Assembly (NCBI GenBank): GCA_021732215.1
Contig: JAKFVL010000007.1
Span: 1 to 64,000 of the forward strand
DNA length: 64,000 nt
Source of the DNA: Hyphomicrobiales bacterium
GTDB lineage: Bacteria > Pseudomonadota > Alphaproteobacteria > Rhizobiales > Xanthobacteraceae
Reading direction: 5' to 3'
The notes beneath the pieces are model-generated. The model was not told the DNA's origin. It saw only the letters and a program-made list of their open reading frames with translations, and ran no database searches. Positions 8,422 through 17,347 of this stretch are shown here, piece after piece; position 1 is the stretch's first letter; the number at the start of each line of letters is the position of its first letter. The position numbers and the translations under genes were made by a program.

Positions 8422-8747
8422 GACGCGGCGACGTCGTGCTCTTTGTCGCCCAAGGCGACATGGGCAAGCCGCGCCCCGGAATTGTCGTTCAAGCAGATGA
8501 ACTGGGCGATACCACGACCTCGATCCTTGTCTGCCCGATGTCGTCCGATCTCACCGACGTGCGACTAACTCGCCCTGTCGTTCAGCCCGCACAGGGCAAC
8601 GGCCTGCGCGCGGCGTCCCATGTCATGACCGACAAGTTGCTGGCCTTGCGTCGTGATCGCATCCGCTCCGTGATCGGCCGGATCGATGCAGCAACGACGG
8701 AGCGCATCAATGCTGCTCTGCTTGTTGTCCTCGGCCTCGCGCGATAA
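8418..8747 (+). CDS. MazF/PemK-type endoribonuclease toxin
   Basis: A 109-residue PemK/MazF-fold toxin. Typical pieces are RRGDVVLFVAQGDMGKPRPGIV (first strands with the catalytic-site loop), SILVCPMSSDLTDVRLTRPVV, and ASHVMTDKLLALRRDRIRSVIG, which holds the conserved D-K-L core. MazF toxins cut mRNA at short sites; the site here is unknown. The GTG start at 8418 overlaps the antitoxin stop, so translation is coupled. No damage to the reading frame is seen, so the pair is probably active. Confidence 0.88.
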   Translation: MRRGDVVLFVAQGDMGKPRPGIVVQADELGDTTTSILVCPMSSDLTDVRLTRPVVQPAQGNGLRAASHVMTDKLLALRRDRIRSVIGRIDAATTERINAALLVVLGLAR

Positions 8748-8772
8748 TCCGACCGCGAGGCTACCCCCGCCC

Positions 8773-8800
8773 TTGACATTTGCCCGACTAGGACTATAGT
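8773..8800 (+). promoter_or_regulatory. Sigma70-like promoter with overlapping 14-bp palindrome
   Basis: TTGACA (8773-8778) and TATAGT (8795-8800) are spaced by 16 bases. The perfect palindrome AGGACTATAGTCCT (8790-8803) covers the -10 box. A dimeric repressor bound there would block transcription. From memory the palindrome resembles operators of Rrf2-type iron-sulphur regulators in alphaproteobacteria; this was not checked. Confidence 0.55.
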
Positions 8801-8805
8801 CCTGC

Positions 8806-9485
8806 CATCCTGTCCCACTCAGAGGGGCGATACGCGATCGTCACGGATTGCGGGGCGGGGTGCGGTGGACGCGGCAGCGTCAGGCGCGAACGTGAGGTGG
8901 CTGGGGATGTGAGGGCCGTGCTCCGCAGGGGTAGCTGTCATGTCTATGGACCCGCTTTACCGAAGCGCTGACGACGACGCTGCGCGGTGTTGGCCGGAGC
9001 GGAGATGCGCTCCACTGACATCGCCTTTGCGCGCCGGCCCAAGTCGTGTGGTCCCGAGGCCCGTCGCTGGCCTCAAGGGAGCGGAGCGCCTGCGTCTTCG
9101 ACCGAAGCGCAGGAAACCACCGGAGTTTTTCCGGACAGCTCAATTCCGACGGTGACGACCCCAAGCGTATCAATCGCCACCTGGGAGAGCACGAAGCAAG
9201 CCGAAAAAACCACTGCGTGCGGAACGCCGGACGATTGTTCGGCATCCGTGGTGACTGTGCTCGTGTGTTCAAACTCACTTTTACACACGAGGCTGCGGAC
9301 GCACGATGCGTCCGGCGTTCCGCGCGCCCTCATTTTCATGGCGCGAATGAGGAACACCTCAAGCGCGCACCCGGGTGCTTGAGGAAGACGGAATTGGGAC
9401 GACGGCGAACCCCGCGCCGCAAACAACAGGGGCGATGGCGTGTGTCTGCCGCGACCCGGCTGGCAGGCGTTTTGCTTGGCAAAAC
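8806..9485 (+). ncRNA. Candidate large structured RNA (hairpin-rich region)
   Basis: At least six hairpins occur. They pair 9089-9094 with 9108-9113, 9120-9124 with 9130-9134, 9219-9231 with 9311-9323 (13 pairs), 9260-9268 with 9283-9291 (nested inside the last), 9357-9364 with 9377-9384, and 9469-9475 with 9479-9485. A seventh pairs 9328-9334 with 9346-9352. A promoter-like sequence sits at its left end. From memory, similar gene-free blocks recur in Bradyrhizobium-group genomes, but the family has no function I can name. Both ends are guesses. Confidence 0.4.
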
Positions 9486-9688
9486 AAGCGTCAATTGGCT
9501 ATAGGCCTGAGCGGGAGGCAGGCGCGATTTGTGTCATGCTTTTGGTACAGTTCTGATTCGCGAAAATGCCGCGCTGCACCGTATACAACGCGCTGCGCGG
9601 CTACCTTAAGTTGACAGCGAGTGCTGGATTTCAGGCTGGCGCGGCCACGGAGAGCCCGCAGCGGTAAAGCAGGTGAGGACATCGGCAG

Positions 9689-11956
9689 ATGCGGAGCGCG
9701 CTGGGAGGTCCCCGCGTCCTGTTGAGGCGGCTCCGCGAAGTGATGGCCGAACCGGTCAGCGCGCAGGAGCGGCTCGACAAGGTCGTGGTGCTGATCGCCG
9801 CCAACATGGTGGCCGAGGTCTGCTCGACCTATGTGCTGCGCATCGACAATACCCTCGAACTGTATGCCACCGAGGGCCTCAATCGCGACGCGGTCCACCG
9901 CACGGTGCTGAACGCGCACGAAGGCCTCGTCGGCCTCGTCGCCAGCGAGGGCTCGCCGCTCAATCTCTCCGACGCGCAAAACCACCCGGCGTACTCGTAT
10001 CGCCCGGAAACCGGCGAAGAGATCTATCACTCCTTCCTTGGCGTGCCGGTGTTGCGCGCCGGCAATACGCTCGGCGTGCTGGTGGTGCAGAATCGCGCTC
10101 ACCGCACCTATGTCGAGGAAGAAGTCGAGGCACTGCAAACCACCGCCATGGTGCTGGCGGAAATGATCGCCTCGGGCGAGCTCTCGGCGCTGGCGCAACC
10201 CGGCGCCGAGCCTGCGGCGCGCCATTCGCTTCACAAGACCGGCGCCATTCTCTCGGACGGCATCGCGCTCGGCCACGTCGTGCTGCACGAACCGCGCGTT
10301 GTCATCACCAATTACATCGCCGAGGACCTGCCGAAGGAAGTCAAACGGCTCGACACGGCATTGGCCAAGCTGCGCGCCGATCTCGATCGGATGCTGGAGC
10401 GCGGCGATATGGCGGAGGGCGGCGAGCATCGCGACGTGCTGGAAGCCTATCGCATGTTCGCCAACGATCACGGCTGGTCGCACAAACTGCACGAAGCCGT
10501 CGCGACCGGCCTGACTGCCGAAGCCGCCGTCGAGCGCGTGCAATCCGATACGCGCGCGCGCATGCTGCGCGCCGCGGACCCCTATCTGCGCGACCGGCTG
10601 CACGATCTGGAGGATCTCGGCCACCGGCTGATGCGCCAGCTTGTCGGCAAGGACCATGCTCCGGCGCGCGAACAGCTCCCCGACAACGCCATTCTGATCG
10701 CCCGCGCGATGGGCCCGGCCGCCCTGCTCGATTACGATCGCAAGCGGCTGCGCGGCCTCGTGCTCGAAGAGGGGACGGCAAACTCGCATGTCTCGATCGT
10801 GGCGCGCGCGCTCGGCATTCCTGCAATCGGCGAGGTGCCGAATGCGCCGGGCATCGCCGATCCTGGCGACGCCATTATCGTCGACGGCACGTCCGGCTCG
10901 ATCTATGTGCGGCCATCTGCGGAAATCGAATCGGCCTATGCCGAGCGAGTCCGTTTTCGCGCACGGCGTCAGGCGCAGTATCTCGCGCTGCGCGACCGGC
11001 CGACAGTGACGAAAGACGGCCAGCCGATCGAACTGATGATCAACGCCGGTCTTGCGATCGACCTGCCGCATATCGAGGACACCGGCTCGGCCGGCATCGG
11101 ACTGTTCCGCACCGAATTGCAGTTCATGGTCGGCCAGAGCCTGCCGCGCATGAACGAGCAGCTTGCGCTCTATCGTACCGTGCTCGACGCGGCCGGAAGC
11201 AAGCCGGTCACGTTCCGCACCCTCGACATCGGCGGCGACAAGGCGCTGCCGTACATGGAAACCATCGTCGAGGAGAATCCCGCGCTCGGCTGGCGCGCGA
11301 TCCGGCTCGGCCTCGACCGGCCTGCGCTGCTGCGCGGCCAGATCCGCGCCTTGCTCCGTGCAGGCGGCGGACGCGCGCTGCGCATCATGTTTCCGATGAT
11401 CTCGGAAGTGGCCGAGTTCGATCAGTCGAAACTGATCGTGGAACGCGAACTGACGTACCTGCGCCAGCACGGCCACCCATTGCCGGAGCGGATCGATATC
11501 GGCACCATGGTCGAGGTCCCGGCCCTGCTCTATCAAATGGACGAGATTCTCGCGCGGGTCGATTTCATCTCGGTCGGCTCGAACGATCTGTTCCAGTTTA
11601 TGTTCGCGGTCGACCGCGGCAATGCCAAGGTGTCCGAACGGTTCGACACACTCTCGGCGCCGATCCTGCGCGCGTTGCGTGACATCGTCAGAAAAGCGAA
11701 CGCTGCAAGGAAATCTGTTTCTCTCTGCGGCGAAATGGGATCGCAGCCGCTCGGCGCTCTGACGCTGATCGCGCTCGGCTACCGTTCGCTGTCCCTGTCG
11801 GCGACGGCGCACGGACCGGTGAAAGCGCTGGTGCTCGATCTCGACGCCAAAAAAGCCGAAGCCATGATCAATCCGCTGCTGGAAGCTCCGGCCGGCAGCG
11901 TTTCGATCCGCGAGAAGCTGAAGGAATTCGCCGAGGCCGAAGGCCTCTCGCTTTAG
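9689..11956 (+). CDS. ptsP: Phosphoenolpyruvate-protein phosphotransferase, nitrogen PTS enzyme I
   Basis: A 755-residue EI-Ntr. A GAF domain comes first (about residues 20-160, with NTLGVLVVQNRAHRTY). The EI N-domain follows, then the phosphohistidine loop GTANSHVSIVARALG with His367, and the PEP-binding barrel (GIGLFRTELQFMV, ISVGSNDLFQF). The C-terminal LCGEMGSQPLG carries the active cysteine. It passes phosphate from PEP to NPr and then EIIA-Ntr, a chain that senses nitrogen and potassium state. Its leader has a 7-bp hairpin at 9568-9601. It is the first gene of ptsP-prfA-prmC. Confidence 0.95.
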   Translation: MRSALGGPRVLLRRLREVMAEPVSAQERLDKVVVLIAANMVAEVCSTYVLRIDNTLELYATEGLNRDAVHRTVLNAHEGLVGLVASEGSPLNLSDAQNHPAYSYRPETGEEIYHSFLGVPVLRAGNTLGVLVVQNRAHRTYVEEEVEALQTTAMVLAEMIASGELSALAQPGAEPAARHSLHKTGAILSDGIALGHVVLHEPRVVITNYIAEDLPKEVKRLDTALAKLRADLDRMLERGDMAEGGEHRDVLEAYRMFANDHGWSHKLHEAVATGLTAEAAVERVQSDTRARMLRAADPYLRDRLHDLEDLGHRLMRQLVGKDHAPAREQLPDNAILIARAMGPAALLDYDRKRLRGLVLEEGTANSHVSIVARALGIPAIGEVPNAPGIADPGDAIIVDGTSGSIYVRPSAEIESAYAERVRFRARRQAQYLALRDRPTVTKDGQPIELMINAGLAIDLPHIEDTGSAGIGLFRTELQFMVGQSLPRMNEQLALYRTVLDAAGSKPVTFRTLDIGGDKALPYMETIVEENPALGWRAIRLGLDRPALLRGQIRALLRAGGGRALRIMFPMISEVAEFDQSKLIVERELTYLRQHGHPLPERIDIGTMVEVPALLYQMDEILARVDFISVGSNDLFQFMFAVDRGNAKVSERFDTLSAPILRALRDIVRKANAARKSVSLCGEMGSQPLGALTLIALGYRSLSLSATAHGPVKALVLDLDAKKAEAMINPLLEAPAGSVSIREKLKEFAEAEGLSL

Positions 11957-12012
11957 CGGGCGCAATCGAACTTGCCGCCGCTTTTCCCGTTCCACGACCT
12001 TGAGACCGTTCA

Positions 12013-13092
12013 ATGCTCCCCGAAGCCAAGCTCGATGCCCTGCTGGCGCATCACGCATCCCTCGAAGCCCAGCTGCTCGGAAAAGTCGACGCCGAGACCT
12101 ACGTCAAGTCGACCCGCGAACTCAGCGAGCTCGCGCCGGTGGTCGATGCCGTCAAGGCGTGGCGCGCCGTGACGGCCGAGATCGCCGATATCGAAGCCCT
12201 GATTGCGGACCCCGCGACCGATGCCGACATGCGCGCCATGGCGGAAGCTGAGCGTCCCGAGCTCGAGGCGCGCGAGGCCCGGCTTGCGCAGGATATTCGC
12301 GTCGCTCTCCTGCCAAAGGACGCGATGGACGAGCGCAGCGTCGTGCTGGAAATCCGCGCCGGGACCGGCGGCGACGAAGCCTCGCTGTTCGCAGGCGACC
12401 TGTTCCGCATGTACGAGCGCTTCGCGACATTGCAGGGCTGGAAAGTCGAGGTCGTATCCGCCAGCGACGGCACCATGGGCGGCTACAAGGAAATCGTCGC
12501 CGATGTGCAGGGCCGCGGCGCGTTCGCCAAACTGAAATTCGAATCCGGTGTGCATCGGGTGCAGCGCGTCCCCGATACCGAGACGCAGGGACGCATCCAC
12601 ACCTCCGCCGCGACGGTCGCTGTGTTGCCCGAAGTCGAGGAGGTCGATGTCGCGATCAGGAACGAGGACTTGCGAATCGAAACCATGCGCGCGCAGGGCG
12701 CTGGCGGCCAGCACGTCAACAAGACCGAGTCGGCGATCCGCATCACCCATCTTCCGACCGGCATCGTCGTGATGATGCAGGACAGCCGCTCGCAGCACAA
12801 GAATCGCGCATCGGCCATGAACATCCTGCGCTCGCGGATCTACGATGCGGAACGCCAGAAGCTCGATGCGGAACGGTCGGCCGAGCGGCGCGGCCAGGTT
12901 GGATCGGGCGATCGATCGGAACGCATCCGCACCTACAACTTTCCGCAGGGCCGCGTCACCGACCACCGCATCAATTTGACGCTCTACAAACTGCCGCAAG
13001 TCATCGCTGGCGATGCTCTTGGCGAACTGGTGGATGCGCTGACCACGGAACATCAGGCAGCCCTGCTCGCCGCAGCAGGCGTAAGCGCGTGA
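12013..13092 (+). CDS. prfA: Peptide chain release factor 1
   Basis: A 359-residue RF1 of normal length. The catalytic GGQ is at residues 231-233 in [18 protein letters not shown]. The stop-codon reading motif is P-x-T in [14 protein letters not shown], which marks RF1 and not RF2. It ends translation at UAA and UAG. The next gene, prmC, methylates the GGQ glutamine, and its GTG start overlaps the prfA stop. Confidence 0.96.
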   Translation: MLPEAKLDALLAHHASLEAQLLGKVDAETYVKSTRELSELAPVVDAVKAWRAVTAEIADIEALIADPATDADMRAMAEAERPELEAREARLAQDIRVALLPKDAMDERSVVLEIRAGTGGDEASLFAGDLFRMYERFATLQGWKVEVVSASDGTMGGYKEIVADVQGRGAFAKLKFESGVHRVQRVPDTETQGRIHTSAATVAVLPEVEEVDVAIRNEDLRIETMRAQGAGGQHVNKTESAIRITHLPTGIVVMMQDSRSQHKNRASAMNILRSRIYDAERQKLDAERSAERRGQVGSGDRSERIRTYNFPQGRVTDHRINLTLYKLPQVIAGDALGELVDALTTEHQAALLAAAGVSA

Positions 13093-13979
13093 CAGCCTCA
13101 CGCAGGACGGCCGGACTCGCCATCGATGCGGCACGACGCGCCTTGGCTGCCCGCTTCGCAGCGGCCAAAATCGGAAACCCGGAACTGGATGCGCGTCTGT
13201 TGATTGGCGCAGCGGCCAATCTCGATCTGACACAACTGATCGCGGATGGTAAGCGGTCGCTGGGCGTAGCCGAGGCCGAAGCCGTCGAACGTTTTGCAGC
13301 GCGCCGGATCGCCGGTGAACCCATCGCACGCATCCTCGGCGAACAGGAATTCTGGGGTCTGCGTCTTACGCTATCGGATGCAACGCTGATCCCGCGCGCC
13401 GATACGGAGACAATCGTCGAAACGGCGCTTGTCTTGCTTCGCTCCATGCCCGCGAGCGCCGGCCGTTATCGCATCGCCGATCTCGGTACTGGAAGCGGCG
13501 CGATTCTGCTCGCCCTGCTCACCGAATTGCTGGATGCGACAGGCGTCGGCACCGATCTCAGCGAGGAGGCTCTGCAGACCGCGCAGATCAATGCAGAACT
13601 GCATGGCCTCGCCGATCGCATCGCATTCATCGTTAGCGACTATGCATCCGCGCTCAACGGTCCATTCGATCTCGTCGTCTCGAATCCACCTTACATCCGA
13701 TCCGCCGATATCGATGCGCTTGCGATCGACGTGCGCGATCACGATCCGCACCTTGCGCTCGACGGCGGTGCGGACGGGCTCGGAGCCTACCGAATCATCG
13801 CCGCGCAGGCGCCCGGCATTCTGAAGCCCGGCGGCGCGCTGGTGGTCGAGGTCGGTATTGGTCAGGCTACCGATGTGGCCCTGATCATGGCCGCATCCGG
13901 GCTGGTTCCTGAGACCATTCCGAGGCCGGATCTGGCAGGCATCCCGCGAGCCGTAGCAGCGTGGAAACCAAGTGTTTAG
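13089..13979 (+). CDS. prmC: Release factor glutamine methyltransferase
   Basis: A 296-residue HemK/PrmC. The N-terminal helical domain carries [17 protein letters not shown]. The SAM motif is [17 protein letters not shown], and NPPY at 199-202 binds the target glutamine side chain. [15 protein letters not shown] between the domains is diagnostic. It methylates the GGQ glutamine of RF1 and RF2. GTG 13089 overlaps the prfA stop (GTGA), a standard coupled pair. Confidence 0.95.
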   Translation: MTASRRTAGLAIDAARRALAARFAAAKIGNPELDARLLIGAAANLDLTQLIADGKRSLGVAEAEAVERFAARRIAGEPIARILGEQEFWGLRLTLSDATLIPRADTETIVETALVLLRSMPASAGRYRIADLGTGSGAILLALLTELLDATGVGTDLSEEALQTAQINAELHGLADRIAFIVSDYASALNGPFDLVVSNPPYIRSADIDALAIDVRDHDPHLALDGGADGLGAYRIIAAQAPGILKPGGALVVEVGIGQATDVALIMAASGLVPETIPRPDLAGIPRAVAAWKPSV

Positions 13980-14433
13980 AAGGTTCTGGCGCGGTAAAAA
14001 AACCGCTTGGAATATCCCGCCAGACCGACTAGGTTCCGCCCATAACGTCGGTTCAGGAGCCTGGCGCCGCAGGGACTGCGGGTGACAGCCAGAGAGCGCA
14101 AGAGCGCAAAATCCACCGAACGAAAGGTTCCTCAAGGGCAGGTTATGTCAAGCGCGATGGCTGAAGCAGCTACGCAGCTTGAGACCGCGAAGAGAACGAA
14201 AGCCTGATATTGCGACCGTCAGCTCAAAGGCCAGAAGTTTGAGCTTGCCCCGGCAAGCCGAATGACGCTGCAGGCGCTTCATTGCGTCGCGCGCCGTTCC
14301 GCGCTGGCGATGACGGTCATATATCGTGGGACCAGAGTGAGCCGAGAGCGAGAATGATGCGGATGGGCCAACCCCTCCGCGACGTCAGTGACCAAGCATC
14401 AGCAGCAAATCGGATTTGTCGAAAAGGCGAGAC
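13980..14433. other. 454-bp gene-free stretch with structured leader before DUF4167 gene
   Basis: No credible gene. CTGGC (14061-14065) pairs with GCCAG (14088-14092) around an inner hairpin CCGCAG-GGA-CTGCGG (14067-14081). The right half (about 14265-14320) has arms like the palindromic repeats nearby. It may be a long 5' leader of the next gene. Confidence 0.45.
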
Positions 14434-15180
14434 ATGAGAAACGGTCAGAATAACAACAAGCGGATGCGTAATAACAACAACAATCGGAACAACAATAATA
14501 ACAACAACAATCACCGCCGCAGTCAGAACCCGATGACCCGGGTGTTCGACTCCAATGGCCCCGATATCAAAATCCGCGGAACGGCATCGCATGTGGCGGA
14601 AAAGTACGTCCAGCTCGCGCGCGATGCGCGCAGCTCCGGCGATCCGGTTGCCGCAGAAAACTATTATCAGCACGCCGAACACTACTTCCGCCTGATCGCC
14701 GCAGCTCAGGAGCAGTTCCGTCAGAATCAGCAGCAACCCCGCATCGACAACGTCAGCAACGAGACCTCCGACAGCAGCGAAGAAGGTGAGAGCGACGGAT
14801 ACTCCAATTTCGGCGCAGAGCCGGGTTTCGTTAATCAGCCGCAGCCCCAGCAGCAACCGTTTCCTCCGCGCGAGCAGCGCGCCGAGCAGCCCTACCAGTC
14901 ACGCGAGCAGCATCAACACCGCGACCAGAACCGCGAGCAGCATCGCTCGCAACCGCAGCATCAGCCGCAACCTGTCATCCAGCAGGGTGAAAGCGGCGGC
15001 GATGTCGATCGTTTGCCGTCGTTCATCACCGGCGGTGTGCAGCCGAACAACAATGGTTTCGAAGCAAACGGCCACCAGGCCGGCGAGCGCACGGAACGTT
15101 TCCCGCGCCGCAGACGGCGTCCTGGCCCGCGGCCGGAAGGGTCGCAGCCGGCAAGCGACGATTTCAACCGCGGCGACTGA
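14434..15180 (+). CDS. DUF4167 family protein with asparagine-rich N-terminus
   Basis: A 248-residue protein. The first 30 residues are mostly asparagine, encoded by AAC/AAT runs, with Arg interspersed. The conserved DUF4167 block follows: RVFDSNGPDIKIRGTASHV, EKYVQLARDARSSGDPVAAENYYQHAEHYFR. The rest is Gln/Glu-rich, low complexity, and ends in a basic RRRRPGPRP tail. Such composition suggests RNA binding or an unfolded scaffold; the family has no assigned function. ATG 14434 follows AAAAGGCGAG; an in-frame TTG at 14416 is less likely. Only the middle block is conserved. Confidence 0.85.
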   Translation: MRNGQNNNKRMRNNNNNRNNNNNNNNHRRSQNPMTRVFDSNGPDIKIRGTASHVAEKYVQLARDARSSGDPVAAENYYQHAEHYFRLIAAAQEQFRQNQQQPRIDNVSNETSDSSEEGESDGYSNFGAEPGFVNQPQPQQQPFPPREQRAEQPYQSREQHQHRDQNREQHRSQPQHQPQPVIQQGESGGDVDRLPSFITGGVQPNNNGFEANGHQAGERTERFPRRRRRPGPRPEGSQPASDDFNRGD

Positions 15181-15226
15181 CGCCAGGCGCGCATCTGGGA
15201 TTTCAAAATCCGGCTTTGGGCGCCGT

Positions 15227-15970
15227 TTACGCGGGCTCACGACGGATCGACGACGGCACCAGTACCGGATCGAGCGCCGGCACGAGTCTCGTATGCTCGC
15301 GGCGCGCGGGAATTGCGCGATAGACCTGTTTGGTGGCTTCGACGATGTGGACGCCTGCGAAAGGCAGCGACATCGCTTCCCCGACACGTTCCCACGCCAG
15401 CGCCGAGCGCAGGAACCAGCCGCTGCGCAACGGCGGCACGAACAGCGCCTCATCCCACGCAGACGGGGTGAACCATGTTTGCCGTAACAGCTGGGTGATC
15501 TGCGAACGCGAGTAAGGCCGGCCGTGCCCGAACGGCGTGTGTTCGGTACGTGTCCAGACGCCGCGCCGATTTGGAATGACAGCGATCATCCGCCCCGACG
15601 GCGCGAGCACACGCCACACCTCGCGCAGCAGATTCTCCGGATCGGTCGACATCTCCAGCGCATGGACGAGCAGGATACGATCGGCGGTGGCATCGGGCAG
15701 CGGCAGCGAGAACTCATCGACCAGCGTCGCCAGCGTCGGCCGCGCGGTCGGCCACTTCAACACACCCTGCGCCGCCGGCATCAGCGCCACGCATCGCTCG
15801 GCATCTTCGCGAAACAGTCCGAGATACGGCGTCGGATAGCCGAGCCCGAACACACGCAAGCCCTGAGCATCGGGCCACCTCGCGCGAATCCCGCGATTGA
15901 TCAGCCGCCGCGCCACGACGCCGAGCGGCTGGGAATAGAAGTTACGCAGATCGATTACATCGATTGTCAT
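15227..15970 (-). CDS. SAM-dependent methyltransferase-like protein
   Basis: A 247-residue protein. The motif I region (LRVFGLGYPTPYL) is weak, but DRILLVHALEMSTDPENLLREVWRVLAPSGRMIAVIPNRRG matches motifs II-III of class I methyltransferases (given in parts: ILLVHALEM, LREVWRVLAPSGR). An Arg-rich tail ends the protein. In Rhizobiales this gene commonly sits beside gloB, with which it is divergent here. The substrate is unknown. It may be catalytically altered because the glycine-rich loop is not standard. Confidence 0.75.
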   Translation of the reverse strand: MTIDVIDLRNFYSQPLGVVARRLINRGIRARWPDAQGLRVFGLGYPTPYLGLFREDAERCVALMPAAQGVLKWPTARPTLATLVDEFSLPLPDATADRILLVHALEMSTDPENLLREVWRVLAPSGRMIAVIPNRRGVWTRTEHTPFGHGRPYSRSQITQLLRQTWFTPSAWDEALFVPPLRSGWFLRSALAWERVGEAMSLPFAGVHIVEATKQVYRAIPARREHTRLVPALDPVLVPSSIRREPA

Positions 15971-16125
15971 CGGAACCGGCTATAGCACATCGCGAGCTTG
16001 CGGGCATCTCCGGCACGGCAGGATCGCTGCCTGCAGCGGCGGCGGTTAACCTTTTGCCGCACTTCGTACACCGCGAAGGCTGTGCTAAATGAACTGGCGA
16101 TAAAACGAAGATTCACGGAGACGTC

Positions 16126-16893
16126 ATGGCCGCCGAAATTCGCCTGTTCAACTGTCTGTCAGACAATTTCGGCTATCTGATTCACGATCCTGTCAGCAAG
16201 GCCACAGCGTCGATCGACGCACCGGAGGCCGGGCCGATCGTAAAGGCGCTGCAACGCGAGGGCTGGACACTTACCGACATCCTGCTGACGCATCATCATG
16301 CCGATCATGTCGGCGGCGTCGCCGAACTGAAGGCAAAGTACAATTGCCGCGTCGTCGCGCCTCACGACCAGACCGCGAAGTATTCGGATGCCGATGAACG
16401 GGTGAAGGAAGGCGATACGGTGCGGGTCGGCAACCTTTCGGCGCGCGTGCTGGAAACTCCCGGCCATACGCTCGATCACATTTCCTACGTTTTCGATTCT
16501 GAGAACGCCGCGTTCGTGGCCGATACATTGTTCTCGATCGGCTGCGGCAGGGTTTTTGAAGGCACTTATCCGATGATGTGGCAGTCGCTGCTCAAGCTGC
16601 GCGCGTTACCCGACGCGACCCGAGTTTATTGCGGCCACGAGTACACCCAGTCGAATGTGAAGTTTGCGCTCGGAATCGACAAAGACAATGCCGCACTCAA
16701 GACGCGCGCCGATCAGGTGATGAAGCTGCGCGCCGCCAATCAGCCAACCGTCCCGACCACCATCGGCGAGGAAAAAGAAACCAATATCTTCCTGCGCGCC
16801 GATCAGCCGTCGGTCGCGGCCGCCATCGGACTATCCGGCAAATCCGCCGTGGACGTGTTCGGCGAGCTGCGCGAGCGGAAGAACAAATCCTGA
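16126..16893 (+). CDS. gloB: Hydroxyacylglutathione hydrolase (glyoxalase II)
   Basis: A 255-residue metallo-beta-lactamase-fold enzyme. The metal motif is THHHADH at residues 55-61. Other ligands are in ETPGHTLDHISY, FVADTLFSIGCGRVFEG and VYCGHEYTQSN, the last two specific for glyoxalase II. The C-terminal helical domain ends LRADQPSVAAAIG and FGELRERKN. It releases D-lactate and glutathione from S-lactoylglutathione. Its stop overlaps the ATG of the next gene. Confidence 0.95.
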   Translation: MAAEIRLFNCLSDNFGYLIHDPVSKATASIDAPEAGPIVKALQREGWTLTDILLTHHHADHVGGVAELKAKYNCRVVAPHDQTAKYSDADERVKEGDTVRVGNLSARVLETPGHTLDHISYVFDSENAAFVADTLFSIGCGRVFEGTYPMMWQSLLKLRALPDATRVYCGHEYTQSNVKFALGIDKDNAALKTRADQVMKLRAANQPTVPTTIGEEKETNIFLRADQPSVAAAIGLSGKSAVDVFGELRERKNKS

Positions 16894-17324
16894 TGCATCC
16901 GCTGACCGCTGCCGAGATCATTATTCAGCTCGGTCTCAAGCCTCATCCTGAAGGCGGTCACTACCGCGAAACATTTCGCGACGAACGGGCCGACGCAAAC
17001 GGACGCGCGGCATCGACCGCGATCTATTTTCTGCTCGCGGAAGGCGAACGATCGCACTGGCATCGCGTCGATGCGGTCGAAATCTGGCACTACCATGCAG
17101 GCGCACCGCTTGAGCTGCGGATCGCGGATGAGAGCGGCGAACGTGCAGCGCTGCTCGGCAACAACCTGATCGCCGGTGAAATGCCGCAGGCCGTCGTCCC
17201 CGCGCATGCCTGGCAAGCGGCGGAGAGTCTCGGCGACTGGACGCTGGTGAGCTGCACAGTCGCACCTGGCTTTCAGTTCGAAGGCTTCGAACTCGCGCCA
17301 CCGGGCTGGAATCCGGAATCGTAG
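16893..17324 (+). CDS. Cupin domain protein, DUF985 family
   Basis: A 143-residue cupin. Marks of the family are LKPHPEGGHYRETFRD, STAIYFLLAEGERSHWHRVDA, EIWHYHAGAPLEL and VVPAHAWQAAESLGDW, ending APGFQFEGFELAPPGW. Metal ligands would come from the H-W-H and H-Y-H segments. Members are sugar-epimerase-like by fold; no reaction can be assigned. ATG 16893 shares one base with the gloB stop, so the two are translated together. Confidence 0.88.
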   Translation: MHPLTAAEIIIQLGLKPHPEGGHYRETFRDERADANGRAASTAIYFLLAEGERSHWHRVDAVEIWHYHAGAPLELRIADESGERAALLGNNLIAGEMPQAVVPAHAWQAAESLGDWTLVSCTVAPGFQFEGFELAPPGWNPES

Positions 17325-17347
17325 CATCGAGCTACGTCAGTCCGTCT

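Larger units (their letters stand above)
8748..9688. other. 941-bp gene-free stretch between mazF and ptsP
   Basis: No open frame here has family features or credible coding character. The stretch holds a consensus-like promoter (8773-8800), a hairpin-rich region (about 8806-9485) treated as a possible structured RNA, and the ptsP leader with one more hairpin (9568-9574 pairing with 9595-9601). Confidence 0.7.

Noticed and set aside
8806-9485. tmRNA, RNase P RNA or group II intron as identity of the structured block
   Set aside because: No tRNA-like end, no tag peptide frame, no RNase P core (GAGGAAAGTCC-like) and no domain V/VI or reverse transcriptase were seen.
8940-9504. Several short frames (70-150 codons) in the gene-free block before ptsP
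   Set aside because: No ribosome site, no family match, overlapping in all phases, and their sequence is shared by inverted repeats that make hairpins.
9491-12058. Very long open frame on the minus strand opposite ptsP
   Set aside because: It mirrors ptsP exactly, has no ribosome site or domain, and is rich in His/Arg/Asp as expected from the complement of a GC-rich gene.
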